Origin: Alphaproteobacteria bacterium UBA1002
GTDB taxonomy: Bacteria > Pseudomonadota > Alphaproteobacteria > Rickettsiales > UBA998
Length of the DNA: 15,146 nucleotides
NCBI GenBank assembly: GCA_002291845.1
Contig: DBAU01000104.1
Span: 1 to 15,146 of the forward strand
Direction of reading: 5' to 3'
A model generated the notes under the pieces. That model worked only from the letters and a program-made list of their open reading frames with translations, ran no database searches and had not been told where the DNA came from. The first letter of the stretch is position 1. The number at the start of each line of letters is the position of its first letter. Positions 6,329 through 13,996 of this stretch are shown here, in pieces. The translations under genes were made by a program, and so were the position numbers.

Positions 6329-6820
6329 ATGAGCCAAGTCGCTGTTGCAATTACCCGCCTTTTCCATGGCGCAGACCTTGATCTACCGGCATATGCCACC
6401 GCGCAAAGCGCAGGCATGGATTTATTGGCGGCTGTCCCGGAGGAAATCGTACTCGCCCCCGGCGAGCGTCGGCTGGTACCCACCGGGATCGCCATTGCAC
6501 TTCCGGAAGGCTTTGAAGCACAGATTCGCCCACGCTCCGGCCTCGCCTTTAAGCAAGGCCTCAGTGTATTAAACGCACCGGGCACGATTGATGCGGATTA
6601 CCGCGGCGAAGTGAAGGTTCTGCTGATTAATCTCGGGCAGGAGCCCATTGCAATCAATCGCGGCATGCGGATCGCGCAGATGGTGGTGGCGCCGTACACT
6701 CGCGTGGACTGGATGTCCGTCATGTCGCTAGATGAGTCTGCTCGCGGAGCTGGCGGCTTTGGATCAACCGGGGTGATGGCCTTCAACAAAGAATCGGTTC
6801 TGGCTGAGGCAGACTCATGA
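6329..6820 (+). CDS. dut: Deoxyuridine 5'-triphosphate nucleotidohydrolase (dUTPase)
   Basis: A trimeric cytoplasmic enzyme that hydrolyses dUTP to dUMP and pyrophosphate, keeping uracil out of DNA and supplying dTMP synthesis. All five family motifs are in order in the 163-aa protein: motif 1 AGMDLLAA at 28-35, motif 2 RPRSGLA at 67-73 with the catalytic serine, motif 3 LNAPGTIDADYRGE at 81-94 with the catalytic aspartate, motif 4 RIAQMVV at 114-120, and the glycine-rich motif 5 RGAGGFGSTG at 139-148, which closes over the substrate. The C-terminal 15 residues beyond motif 5 are a short extra tail. The start has a good AAGGGAGAG ribosome-binding site. Its stop codon overlaps the cysK start (ATGA), so the two should be translationally coupled; coaBC is the likely first gene of the operon. 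Confidence 0.96.
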   Translation: MSQVAVAITRLFHGADLDLPAYATAQSAGMDLLAAVPEEIVLAPGERRLVPTGIAIALPEGFEAQIRPRSGLAFKQGLSVLNAPGTIDADYRGEVKVLLINLGQEPIAINRGMRIAQMVVAPYTRVDWMSVMSLDESARGAGGFGSTGVMAFNKESVLAEADS

Positions 6821-7791
6821 GCACACGTGATTCTGACCTGCTCGATGCACCCGGCCGCGGCCGCGTGTACGATAATATTCTGCAAACCATCGGTAATACA
6901 CCGATGGTGCGCCTGAACCGGCTTGCAAAAGACGCCGGTTGCGTAGCCACTGTTTATGCAAAGCTGGAATTTTTTAACCCACTTTCCTCCATCAAAGATC
7001 GTATTGCTCTGGGTATGATCGAGGCGGCGGAAGCCTCCGGACAGCTGACGCCTGAGACAGTGCTGATTGAGCCAACCTCAGGCAATACCGGCATTGCACT
7101 GGCATTCGCCTGCGCTGCCAAAGGGTATAAGCTGATCCTCACCATGCCAGAGAGCATGTCGATTGAACGGCGAAAAATGCTCAAATTCTTAGGCGCTGAG
7201 CTGGAGCTAACCCCCGCGGCAAAGGGCATGAAAGGGGCAATCGCCCGGGCTGAGGAACTGGTCGCAGAAAACCCGCACGCTTTAATGTTGCAACAATTTC
7301 AGAATCCAGCCAACCCGGATATTCACACACGCACCACGGCGCTGGAAATCTGGGAAGATACGGATGGTGGGGTGGATGTTTACATCACCGGTGTCGGCAC
7401 AGGTGGTTCGGCCACTGGTGTGGCACGGGTGCTGAAAGAACGCAAACCCGGGGTGAAACTGATCGTGGTGGAGCCGGAAGATAGCCCGGTGCTCTCCGGC
7501 GGTCAGCCTGGCCCGCATAAAATTCAGGGGATCGGCGCAGGATTTGTGCCGTCCAATCTTGATCAGTCACTGGTCGATGAGGTAATCGCGATCAGCAACC
7601 AGACCGCATTTGAAACCGCCCGTCGCGCCGCCAAGCTGGACGGTATTCCAGCAGGCATTTCCTCAGGGGCAACGCTGGCCGCTGCCTTACGCGTGGGAGC
7701 ACGCCCCGAAATGGCGGGAAAAACCATCGTGGTCATTGTGGCTTCGATTGCCGAGCGCTACATATCAACCGATTTGTTTGCTGACCTTTAG
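6817..7791 (+). CDS. cysK: Cysteine synthase A (O-acetylserine sulfhydrylase)
   Basis: A PLP enzyme that makes L-cysteine from O-acetylserine and sulfide. The 324-aa protein has the core TIGNTPMVRLNRL at 24-36, NPLSSIKDRI at 54-63 with Lys60 as the PLP Schiff-base lysine, the substrate loop PTSGNTGIA at 86-94, the phosphate-binding GVGTGGSATG at 192-201, GIGAGFVP at 238-245 and GISSGAT at 280-286. The end reads ASIAERYISTDLF, where classical CysK has a D-S-G-E-R-Y-L-S-T-type block. The residues before the core form a short extension of about 14 aa relative to E. coli CysK. Fold type II paralogues such as CysM or cystathionine beta-synthase are the main alternatives; the length, the SSIKDR site and the ERYxST end favour CysK. 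The ATG lies inside the dut stop. No cysE is present here. Confidence 0.93.
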   Translation: MSTRDSDLLDAPGRGRVYDNILQTIGNTPMVRLNRLAKDAGCVATVYAKLEFFNPLSSIKDRIALGMIEAAEASGQLTPETVLIEPTSGNTGIALAFACAAKGYKLILTMPESMSIERRKMLKFLGAELELTPAAKGMKGAIARAEELVAENPHALMLQQFQNPANPDIHTRTTALEIWEDTDGGVDVYITGVGTGGSATGVARVLKERKPGVKLIVVEPEDSPVLSGGQPGPHKIQGIGAGFVPSNLDQSLVDEVIAISNQTAFETARRAAKLDGIPAGISSGATLAAALRVGARPEMAGKTIVVIVASIAERYISTDLFADL

Positions 7792-7840
7792 TCGTTGCGT
7801 GTGCGATTAAACGTATACTTCTCGCTGTTATTTTTTCGTT

Positions 7841-7859
7841 GCAAATGATTATCATTGAC
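7841..7859. promoter_or_regulatory. Fur box upstream of the small exported protein gene
   Basis: The sequence GCAAATGATTATCATTGAC (plus strand) matches the classical 19-bp Fur consensus GATAATGATAATCATTATC at 15 of 19 positions when read on the minus strand, with the whole 13-bp AATGATAATCATT core intact. It lies 52 bp before the start codon at 7912. A TATACT sequence at 7814-7819 could be a -10 box upstream, and TATCAT inside the box (7850-7855) could be another; I cannot say which is used. Iron-responsive repression by Fur is inferred. Confidence 0.7.
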
Positions 7860-7911
7860 GCACGAGGCCATTTACGGCACGGATGGAGCATTCAATTGAT
7901 GGAGTTTAATT

Positions 7912-8322
7912 ATGCTTCTACGTCTCCTCTTTCTGTCTCTGTTTGTGTTAACCGCCGCCTCACCTGCTTTTTCTGAAGGCAATGAATACGGCCCAGCCCG
8001 TATCAAGCATTACGCGGTTGAGAAGCCGCGCACCTCACAGGATGCGCTGGCGGTCATTGCCAAAACCACGCAGGATGTAGCTGCATTGATTGCAGCAGAA
8101 AAATGGGAAGCGGTGCATGAGGCAAGCTATACATTGGAGGCCGCCGTGCAGGAGCTGCGCGATGCCCCGGAAGCGACCGATGCCCGCAAGCCCGCACTGA
8201 AAACGCTGGCACATTCCGTGCATGAATTGCATGAAGCTTCAGAGGATCATAAAGCGGAAGCGACGAAAAAGGCTTTTGCTGAGTTTGCCAAAGACGCCGA
8301 GACCGTTTCCGCCCTCTACTAA
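7912..8322 (+). CDS. Small exported helical protein, DUF6746-like
   Basis: A 136-aa protein with a clear signal peptide: MLLR, a hydrophobic core at residues 5-16 and a likely cleavage after AFS at 21, giving a mature periplasmic protein of about 115 residues. The mature part starts with a HYAVEKPRTSQDAL block (34-47), then helices containing WEAVHEASYTLEAAVQEL (residues 64-81) and LAHSVHELHEASED (104-117). The spacing of HEASYTLE and HELHEASE, with paired histidines, is what I recall of DUF6746-type proteins. These form a helical bundle whose histidines might bind metal or haem, which is inference. There is no CxxCH, so it is not cytochrome c. The ribosome-binding site is GATGGAG at 7898-7904. 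A strong Fur box lies upstream, so I expect expression under iron limitation. It is convergent with ftsK, with only 6 nt between stop codons. Confidence 0.8.
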   Translation: MLLRLLFLSLFVLTAASPAFSEGNEYGPARIKHYAVEKPRTSQDALAVIAKTTQDVAALIAAEKWEAVHEASYTLEAAVQELRDAPEATDARKPALKTLAHSVHELHEASEDHKAEATKKAFAEFAKDAETVSALY

Positions 8323-8328
8323 TCGCCG

Positions 8329-10716
8329 CTAATCGTCCATTTTGCGGGCGAGCACCTCGCGCTTGCCGACATGGTTGGCGGGCCCGACCAAGCCATCACG
8401 CTCCATTTTCTCAATGAGGCGGGCAGCGCGGTTATAGCCAATTTTCATCATGCGCTGAATGTAGCTGGTGGACGCTTTGCGGTCGCGAATCACGATTTGC
8501 ACGGCGCGATCATAAAGCAGTTTGTCCTCCTCGGACTCCTCCTCATCCTCAAACTCACCGGCTTCGGCTTCTTCATCATAGGTGACGGATTCGACGTAAG
8601 ACGGCTCGCCCTGTGTTTTAAGGAATGCCACAATGTCTTCCACTTCCTGATCGGAAACAAATGGCCCATGCACACGGCTGATGCGGCCCCCTCCCATCAT
8701 GTAAAGCATGTCACCCTGACCAAGCAGCTGCTCTGCCCCCTGCTCACCAAGGATGGTGCGGCTGTCGATTTTCGAGGTCACCTGGAAGCTGATGCGGGTC
8801 GGGAAGTTCGCTTTGATCACACCGGTGATGACATCCACTGACGGGCGCTGGGTGGCCATGATGAGGTGAATTCCCGCTGCCCGTGCCATCTGGGCCAGAC
8901 GCTGGATGGAGCCTTCAATGTCCTTTCCGGCCACCAACATGAGATCCGCCATTTCATCGACAATCACCACGATGAACGGCAGCGCAGACATATCCATCTC
9001 TTGCGTCTCGTAGATGGGTTTTCCGGTATCAGGATCAAAGCCGGTTTGCACCTCTCGACGAATCACTTCACCACTGGCACGCGCTTCCTTCACACGCTTA
9101 TTGTAGCTATCGATATTTCGTACACCGAGCGATGCCATCAGTCGGTAGCGATTTTCCATCTCTTTAACCGTCCATTTCAGCGCCACCACCGCTTTGCCAG
9201 GCTCCGTCACAACAGGGGTCAGCAAATGCGGGATGTTGTCATAGACGGACAACTCAAGCATTTTGGGGTCAATCATGATGAAGCGGCACTGCTCCGGCGA
9301 CATGTGATAGACCAGCGAGAGAATCATCGTGTTGATGGAGACCGATTTCCCGGAGCCGGTGGTCCCTGCCACCAGCAAGTGGGGCATACGAGCGAGATCC
9401 GCGATAATGGGATCGCCACCAATGTCCTTGCCCAATACCAGTGGCAGCTTGGCGGCTGTTTTAGCGAAGGCATCATCTTCAATGAGCTCGCGCATGTAGA
9501 CGGTCTCGCGCGTGCGGTTAGGCAGCTCGATGCCAATCGCGTTGCGCCCCGGAATCACGGCGATCCGCGCGGAAACGGCAGACATCGAGCGTGCAATATC
9601 ATCCGCCAAGCCGATAACGCGGCTTGATTTCGTACCCGCGGCCGGCTCCAGCTCATAAAGCGTGACCACCGGACCGGGGCGGATATTGATGATCTCGCCA
9701 TGCACGCCGAAATCCTGTAGCACGCTCTCCAGCATCGCCGCATTTTGCTTTAGTGCGGATTCGCTTGGCTGGTTTTTCTTAGTCTTAGCGGGGACCTTTG
9801 CCAGCAGACTCACCGAAGGCATTTCAAATTCGCCATGGCGCGGTTGCAGGGCGAGCGTGCCCTGCTTCTTCGTCGCGGGGGGGGTGACTTTTTTCTCTGC
9901 TTTGCCACGACGAGTCGGCACAGGGAATTCTTCTTCGTCTTCCTCGACAGGCTCTTCGTCCTCGTCGTCGGCGAACGCGTCTTCATCCAGTTCTGCCTCA
10001 ACCTCTTCGTCGTCTTCTTCTTCATCGAATGAACGGTCATTCACCCGAGCTCTCATGAATTTTGGCAGACCAATAGGTTTTCTTGTATAATCATTTTCTT
10101 CTTCGCGTGTGCGCGATTCGCCACGAAATGCCTCTCGTGCCAGATGGACCACGGCGGCGACATAGGCGGCCACACGTAATACAAGATGACCGATAAGGCG
10201 CCATTCACGGCGATTCAGCCCAAGCGCTACCGGGATGGTGACCACCAGTAACGCCAATGCCAGCGGCGCACTCAGATACGCCGGCAGGAAAGACGAAAAT
10301 TTAGCATGGAGCAAAGCCCCCATGGCACCACCAAACCCACTGGAGACCGGCCAGAACATCGGCGCTTTGATGAACGAGAACAACATGGACGCCCCGGCCA
10401 GCGCCACACAGAACGCCACCACACGAATACCCAGCAGCGGAATATGGCCCAGCTGCAGCATGCGCCAGCCCCACGCCAGCATCGTGATCACCATGAGCAG
10501 GCTGCCAAGCCCCAGCACCTGCAGTGACATGTCCGAGAGCACTGCCCCAGCAAAGCCACCCAGATTGCTGACGGCTTGATCCGTCGCCCGGTTCAGCGAG
10601 GGATCACCACTATCATAGGACAATAGCGCAAGAAAAGCGAACGCACCGAAACACATCAAGCTCAGGCCAATGGCTTGATGCATCATGCGCTGGGTGTAAT
10701 GGGTCAAACGTGCCAT
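8329..10716 (-). CDS. ftsK: DNA translocase FtsK
   Basis: A septum-anchored DNA pump that clears and aligns chromosome termini during division and activates XerCD recombination at dif. The 795-aa protein is a compact alphaproteobacterial-length FtsK. The N-terminus has four clear membrane spans (about 15-33, 65-84, 97-116, 147-167) and a possible fifth at 178-192. Next comes a highly acidic linker (230-263, almost all Asp/Glu), much shorter than in E. coli. The motor follows: Walker A GTTGSGKS at 451-458, Walker B VVIVDEMADL at 583-592, and ATQRPSVDVITG at 621-632. The C-terminal gamma winged-helix (about 731-790, RRMMKIGYNRAARLIEKME-like) reads the polarity sequences. A second acidic stretch (714-730) separates motor from gamma. 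The start lacks a strong ribosome-binding site. The gene points away from ffs. Identity is secure; SpoIIIE is the same family. Confidence 0.97.
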   Translation of the reverse strand: MARLTHYTQRMMHQAIGLSLMCFGAFAFLALLSYDSGDPSLNRATDQAVSNLGGFAGAVLSDMSLQVLGLGSLLMVITMLAWGWRMLQLGHIPLLGIRVVAFCVALAGASMLFSFIKAPMFWPVSSGFGGAMGALLHAKFSSFLPAYLSAPLALALLVVTIPVALGLNRREWRLIGHLVLRVAAYVAAVVHLAREAFRGESRTREEENDYTRKPIGLPKFMRARVNDRSFDEEEDDEEVEAELDEDAFADDEDEEPVEEDEEEFPVPTRRGKAEKKVTPPATKKQGTLALQPRHGEFEMPSVSLLAKVPAKTKKNQPSESALKQNAAMLESVLQDFGVHGEIINIRPGPVVTLYELEPAAGTKSSRVIGLADDIARSMSAVSARIAVIPGRNAIGIELPNRTRETVYMRELIEDDAFAKTAAKLPLVLGKDIGGDPIIADLARMPHLLVAGTTGSGKSVSINTMILSLVYHMSPEQCRFIMIDPKMLELSVYDNIPHLLTPVVTEPGKAVVALKWTVKEMENRYRLMASLGVRNIDSYNKRVKEARASGEVIRREVQTGFDPDTGKPIYETQEMDMSALPFIVVIVDEMADLMLVAGKDIEGSIQRLAQMARAAGIHLIMATQRPSVDVITGVIKANFPTRISFQVTSKIDSRTILGEQGAEQLLGQGDMLYMMGGGRISRVHGPFVSDQEVEDIVAFLKTQGEPSYVESVTYDEEAEAGEFEDEEESEEDKLLYDRAVQIVIRDRKASTSYIQRMMKIGYNRAARLIEKMERDGLVGPANHVGKREVLARKMDD

Positions 10717-10769
10717 AATTCTTTTACTTTAGCAGAAACAAGCGGCTCTCAGCAGGCTAACAGACCATA

Positions 10770-10784
10770 AATTGGTTACCAATT
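10770..10784. promoter_or_regulatory. Perfect 15-bp palindrome AATTGGT-T-ACCAATT
   Basis: Two 7-bp arms, AATTGGT (10770-10776) and ACCAATT (10778-10784), flank a single T, about 55 bp upstream of the ftsK start and about 75 bp upstream of ffs. The half-site TTGGT/ACCAA resembles operators of GntR-type regulators, but those usually have a longer centre. It is a good candidate binding site for an unidentified dimeric regulator, most likely acting on ftsK. Confidence 0.4.
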
Positions 10785-10804
10785 GTTTAAGGAACACACC
10801 CCTG

Positions 10805-10832
10805 TGGCACAAAGAGCATACCCCTTGTGCCA
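10805..10832. repeat. 8-bp inverted repeat overlapping the ffs -35 region
   Basis: TGGCACAA (10805-10812) and TTGTGCCA (10825-10832) pair perfectly around 12 nt. The right arm contains TTGTGC, the proposed -35 box of ffs. As DNA it could be an operator; as RNA it would only matter to a transcript coming from upstream. No T-tract follows. Confidence 0.4.
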
Positions 10833-10854
10833 AGCCACCAATCTGCGTTATATG
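10825..10854 (+). promoter_or_regulatory. Candidate promoter of the SRP RNA gene
   Basis: TTGTGC at 10825-10830 and TATATG at 10849-10854 are 18 nt apart (17 nt if TTATAT at 10848 is used). Each matches consensus at 4 of 6 positions. Transcription would begin near 10860, where the terminal stem of the SRP RNA starts, which is the main support. Confidence 0.4.
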
Positions 10855-10855
10855 G

Positions 10856-10949
10856 GGAAGCCGTCGGCGGGCGGGGCGCCCGCGAACCCGGTCAGGTCCG
10901 AAAGGAAGCAGCCGTAGTGGTTCCGCACCGGGTCGCCGGCGGCACTTCC
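10856..10949 (+). ncRNA. ffs: Signal recognition particle RNA (4.5S type)
   Basis: The RNA scaffold of the signal recognition particle, which binds Ffh and delivers inner-membrane proteins to FtsY. The core GGTCAGGTCCGAAAGGAAGCAGCC spans 10890-10913 and is essentially the invariant SRP domain IV sequence: a UCC-GAAA-GGA tetraloop hairpin followed by AGCAGCC. Outer pairing agrees: ACCCGGT (10886-10892) with ACCGGGT (10927-10933), and GCCGTCGGCG (10860-10869) with CGCCGGCGGC (10934-10943), ten pairs with one G-U. GGAA (10856-10859) with TTCC (10946-10949) may extend the stem. Exact ends are estimated to a few bases. The tetraloop is GAAA, not the commoner GGAA; both are GNRA. A G/C-rich segment at 10867-10883 could form its own hairpin on the 5' side. 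I see no intrinsic terminator before the next gene. Confidence 0.93.
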
Positions 10950-10983
10950 GTTAAAGCCTGCGAAAGATTTTCCTGCTAGGTAT

Positions 10984-12195
10984 GTGTCTTCGTTTTGTGG
11001 ACAGATATCTTTGACACCTCTCACTTCACCGCTTCCACTGAGCTCCGAGCAACGCGCTGTACTGCAAGGCGTGCGTGGTATTGCGGCGCTGTGGATTTTC
11101 ATCGGCCACCTGATGTTTCGCCCCGTCTATGGCCTCGGCGCCTTCACCAGTGAGGGTTCCGGCTGGCTGGGCGAGATTCTATTTTTCCGTTTTCTTGCCG
11201 TGGACTGGTTCCTGCTACTCAGCGGCTACGTCCTAACCCGGCATTATGCGGCAGGCTTTACCCGTGCTAGCACGGGCCGTCAGATTGACCGTTTTTATCT
11301 GCGCCGTATCATTCGCCTCTATCCGCTCTATCTGCTCTCTCTCCTGCTCGTCGGCCTGTATGAAATTACCGGTGTGGCGCACCCCCTCTCCGCTGGACAG
11401 GAAGGCCATGTTTTTGCCGCCTGGCCCGTGACGCTGTCCATCAACCTCCTCATGATGAACGCTTGGGGGCTGATACCGGGCGTCACCTGGAATGAGCCAA
11501 CCTGGACGATCTCTATCCTTTTTTTGTGCTCCATCCTGTTTCCCAACTTGTGCATTCTGTTTGGCCGCTTCTCACTCAGTCTACGCGCCACGTTGCTACT
11601 TATGGCTGCAATGCTGCTAGGCTACTGCGCAGTCTACACGCTGGTAGACATGAAAAGCCACAGCGATGCCACCGGCGCCATTCTGCGTGGGCTGGTATTT
11701 TTTTTCATGGGCTACTGGCTCGCCCGCGCCCCGGCGCCGATGTCTGTCCCCCCCCACCGCTGGCATAACATCCTCCTCGCGCTACTACTCCTTAATGCAG
11801 CACTTATGATCGTCTGGTTCGCGCTGGGCGGCTTTGTGCTATTGCCTTTCCATCTCAGCTATCCCCTATTGTTGCTCGGTCTGATCCATGGAGAAGGGCC
11901 GATCCATCGCTTCTTACGGCGTCCGACCCTGCAGTGGCTTGGCATCATTTCCTACGCGCTATTTGTGTTTCATTATCCGCTGTTGATGCTCGCCAATCAT
12001 TGGGCGGGGGATTGGTTGCGCAGTATGGCCACGCATCGCTTCTGGGAAGATCTGTGGCTATATTTCGTGGTGATGCTACCCATCATTGGCCTCAGCGGAT
12101 TACTCACCCGTTGCGTGGATCAACCCCTGCACCGCTGGCTTTCACGCGCGTTGGGTATTGCTACGCCCCACGGAGGCAATACCCCAAAATGTTAA
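10984..12195 (+). CDS. Acyltransferase family 3 (OafA/NodX-like) membrane protein
   Basis: A polytopic inner-membrane protein of the acyltransferase-3 family, whose members transfer O-acetyl or other acyl groups to lipopolysaccharide, capsule, peptidoglycan or lipid substrates. It has 403 aa and about ten hydrophobic segments. Family landmarks are QGVRGIAALWIFIGH at 28-42 with Arg31 and the essential His42, VDWFLLLSGYVL at 73-84, RFYLRRIIRLYPLY at 103-116, SYALFVFHYPLL at 323-334 and VDQPLHRW at 378-385. In the segment WTISILFLCSILFP (174-187) the family's usual glutamate, five residues after the Trp, is Leu179. It starts with GTG at 10984, 35 nt after ffs; the out-of-frame ATG at 10982 is not used. 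The ribosome-binding site is poor. Neither an export domain nor sugar-biosynthesis neighbours indicate the substrate. Confidence 0.85.
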   Translation: MSSFCGQISLTPLTSPLPLSSEQRAVLQGVRGIAALWIFIGHLMFRPVYGLGAFTSEGSGWLGEILFFRFLAVDWFLLLSGYVLTRHYAAGFTRASTGRQIDRFYLRRIIRLYPLYLLSLLLVGLYEITGVAHPLSAGQEGHVFAAWPVTLSINLLMMNAWGLIPGVTWNEPTWTISILFLCSILFPNLCILFGRFSLSLRATLLLMAAMLLGYCAVYTLVDMKSHSDATGAILRGLVFFFMGYWLARAPAPMSVPPHRWHNILLALLLLNAALMIVWFALGGFVLLPFHLSYPLLLLGLIHGEGPIHRFLRRPTLQWLGIISYALFVFHYPLLMLANHWAGDWLRSMATHRFWEDLWLYFVVMLPIIGLSGLLTRCVDQPLHRWLSRALGIATPHGGNTPKC

Positions 12196-12250
12196 TAGCA
12201 GATTCCTATAGGTCTTGTGTCCTCCCCTGGGTTGGATTAGGCTTCGCGGC

Positions 12251-13963
12251 ATGAGCCATACTGCTTACCGCGTTCTCGCCCGCAAATACCGCCCGCAAAC
12301 CTTCGCTGATCTCGTCGGGCAGGAGGTGCTGGTACGCACTCTCTCCAACGCGATTACCTCAGGCCGCGTGGCCCATGCCATTATGCTCACCGGCATCCGC
12401 GGTATTGGTAAAACGACTACGGCGCGTATCATTGCGCGGGCGCTCAATTGCTTAGGGCCAGACGGGCAGGCCAGTAGCGCCACCACGGAGCCATGCGGTG
12501 TCTGCGCCAACTGCAAAGCCATCGCGGATGGACGCCATGTCGATGTGCTGGAGATGGACGCCGCCTCCCACACCGGTGTGGGGGATATGCGCGACCTCAT
12601 CGAAACGGTGCATTATGCTCCCACTGCGGCGCGCTACAAAGTCTATATCATCGACGAGGTGCATATGCTCTCCAACAGCGCATTCAATGCGCTGCTGAAA
12701 ACGCTGGAAGAGCCGCCGCCGCATGTGATTTTTCTGTTTGCCACCACTGAGCTGCGTAAAATCCCGGTCACCATCGTCTCACGCTGCCAGCGATTTGATC
12801 TCAAGCGGCTGGACACCGAAACGCTGACGGCACATCTGGGACGCGTGTGCCAGCAAGAGCAGGTCGCCGCCGATGAAGACGCGTTGCGCCTGATTGCACT
12901 CGCAGCGGAAGGCTCGGTGCGTGACGGGCTATCCCTGCTCGATCGTGCCATCGCACACGGGCTGGGGAATAGTGCGCCACGCATTGAGGCTGTGGCGGTA
13001 CGCCACATGCTCGGACTGGCGGATCGGACACGGGTGTTTGAATTGCTGGAAGCGGCGCTCTCCGGTGACGTACAGGCGGCGCTTGACGCCTTGGGCGCAC
13101 AGTACCGCGATGGGGCAGATCTGGTGCAGCTGATGCAGGAGCTGATGGCGCTGGTACACACCATCACCCGCCTGCAGGTCGCCCCAGTAAGCGACCTTGG
13201 CCCAGCCTTTGCCGAGCAGGAAAAAGACCGTGCAGCATCGCTGGCGCAAAAGCTCGCGGTACCGGAAACCACCCGCGCCTGGCAAATGCTCCTGAAAGGC
13301 GTTGACGAGGTGAAGCGCGCGCCGGATGCCTTGGCCGCCGCGGAGATGGTACTGATCCGCCTGTGCTATGCGGCGCAGCTCCCCTCTCCGGCGGATCTTC
13401 TGCGTAGTCTGCAGGAGGGCGGCTCGGTGCCTGCCCCCTCCCGTGCCCCCGCCGCGCCAGCGCCGCGGCCGATGGCCCCCGCGGGACACGCCATGACCAG
13501 CGGGAGCACACCGATTCTGGCCGCGGCCACGCCGATGCCAGCCCATGCCCCCGCGCCGGAATCCCGCCCAACGGCACATCTCAGCCTTGCGGCGTCCAAC
13601 CCCGCGCCAACGCTGGAGCACTGGCAGGACCTGGTGAGCCTGCTTGATCAGCGGCGAGAGCCGATGCTGCTGCACAACCTGACGCAGACGGTGATTCCTC
13701 TCCGCCTCACGCCGGGATGCCTTGAGCTGGCACCCCTGCCCGCCATGTCGCCCGGTTTCCCCGCTAAGCTGGCGGAGTTCCTGCAAGGCGTGATGCGTAC
13801 TCCGTGGAAAGTCGTCATGGCCACAGGGGACGGCATGACCCTCGCCCAGCAAAAGGAAGCCGCGTATCAGGCAGAGCTGGATGCTTCCAAGCAGGCACCT
13901 CTGGTAAAGGCCATTCTTGACGCATTCCCCGGCGCGGATGTCGTCGCGCTGCGCGACCAGTAG
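12251..13963 (+). CDS. dnaX: DNA polymerase III subunit tau/gamma
   Basis: The ATPase of the replicative clamp loader, which opens the beta clamp and, as tau, tethers polymerase cores to the helicase. From the ATG at 12251 it has 570 aa: YRVLARKYRPQTFADLVGQ at 6-24, Walker A GIRGIGKTT at 48-56, a zinc module with Cys67, Cys82, Cys85 and Cys88, Walker B YIIDEVHML at 132-140, sensor 1 FLFATTE at 161-167, and the SRC motif VSRCQRF at 176-182. Domain III covers about 245-375. A Pro/Ala linker (about 392-440) leads to a C-terminal domain (about 450-570) that should bind the polymerase. The TTG at 12215 would add 12 unfitting residues. I see no A-AAA-AAG slippery site, so only the full-length tau is predicted. 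ybaB and recR follow in the usual order. Confidence 0.96.
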   Translation: MSHTAYRVLARKYRPQTFADLVGQEVLVRTLSNAITSGRVAHAIMLTGIRGIGKTTTARIIARALNCLGPDGQASSATTEPCGVCANCKAIADGRHVDVLEMDAASHTGVGDMRDLIETVHYAPTAARYKVYIIDEVHMLSNSAFNALLKTLEEPPPHVIFLFATTELRKIPVTIVSRCQRFDLKRLDTETLTAHLGRVCQQEQVAADEDALRLIALAAEGSVRDGLSLLDRAIAHGLGNSAPRIEAVAVRHMLGLADRTRVFELLEAALSGDVQAALDALGAQYRDGADLVQLMQELMALVHTITRLQVAPVSDLGPAFAEQEKDRAASLAQKLAVPETTRAWQMLLKGVDEVKRAPDALAAAEMVLIRLCYAAQLPSPADLLRSLQEGGSVPAPSRAPAAPAPRPMAPAGHAMTSGSTPILAAATPMPAHAPAPESRPTAHLSLAASNPAPTLEHWQDLVSLLDQRREPMLLHNLTQTVIPLRLTPGCLELAPLPAMSPGFPAKLAEFLQGVMRTPWKVVMATGDGMTLAQQKEAAYQAELDASKQAPLVKAILDAFPGADVVALRDQ

Positions 13964-13996
13964 CACGATATCCGTCCGTCAGAGCGCCACAACGCC

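Noticed and set aside
8866..9627. Open frame of 253 codons antisense to ftsK
   Set aside because: It mirrors the conserved FtsK motor; its His/Arg-rich translation has no recognisable domain.
9900..10035. GAA/GAC-type repetitive tract that could be a microsatellite
   Set aside because: It is the coding sequence of the acidic Asp/Glu linker of FtsK, which is normal for the protein.
13200..13500. Possible programmed frameshift site in dnaX making a short gamma subunit
   Set aside because: The only A-run (GGAAAAAGACC near 13220) does not form a slippery heptamer in the reading frame, and no following hairpin or early stop arrangement supports it.
12929..13966. Open reading frame of 345 codons antisense to dnaX
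   Set aside because: dnaX is unmistakable on the other strand. The antisense translation is rich in Arg, Gly and His without motifs, as expected from GC-rich shadow frames.
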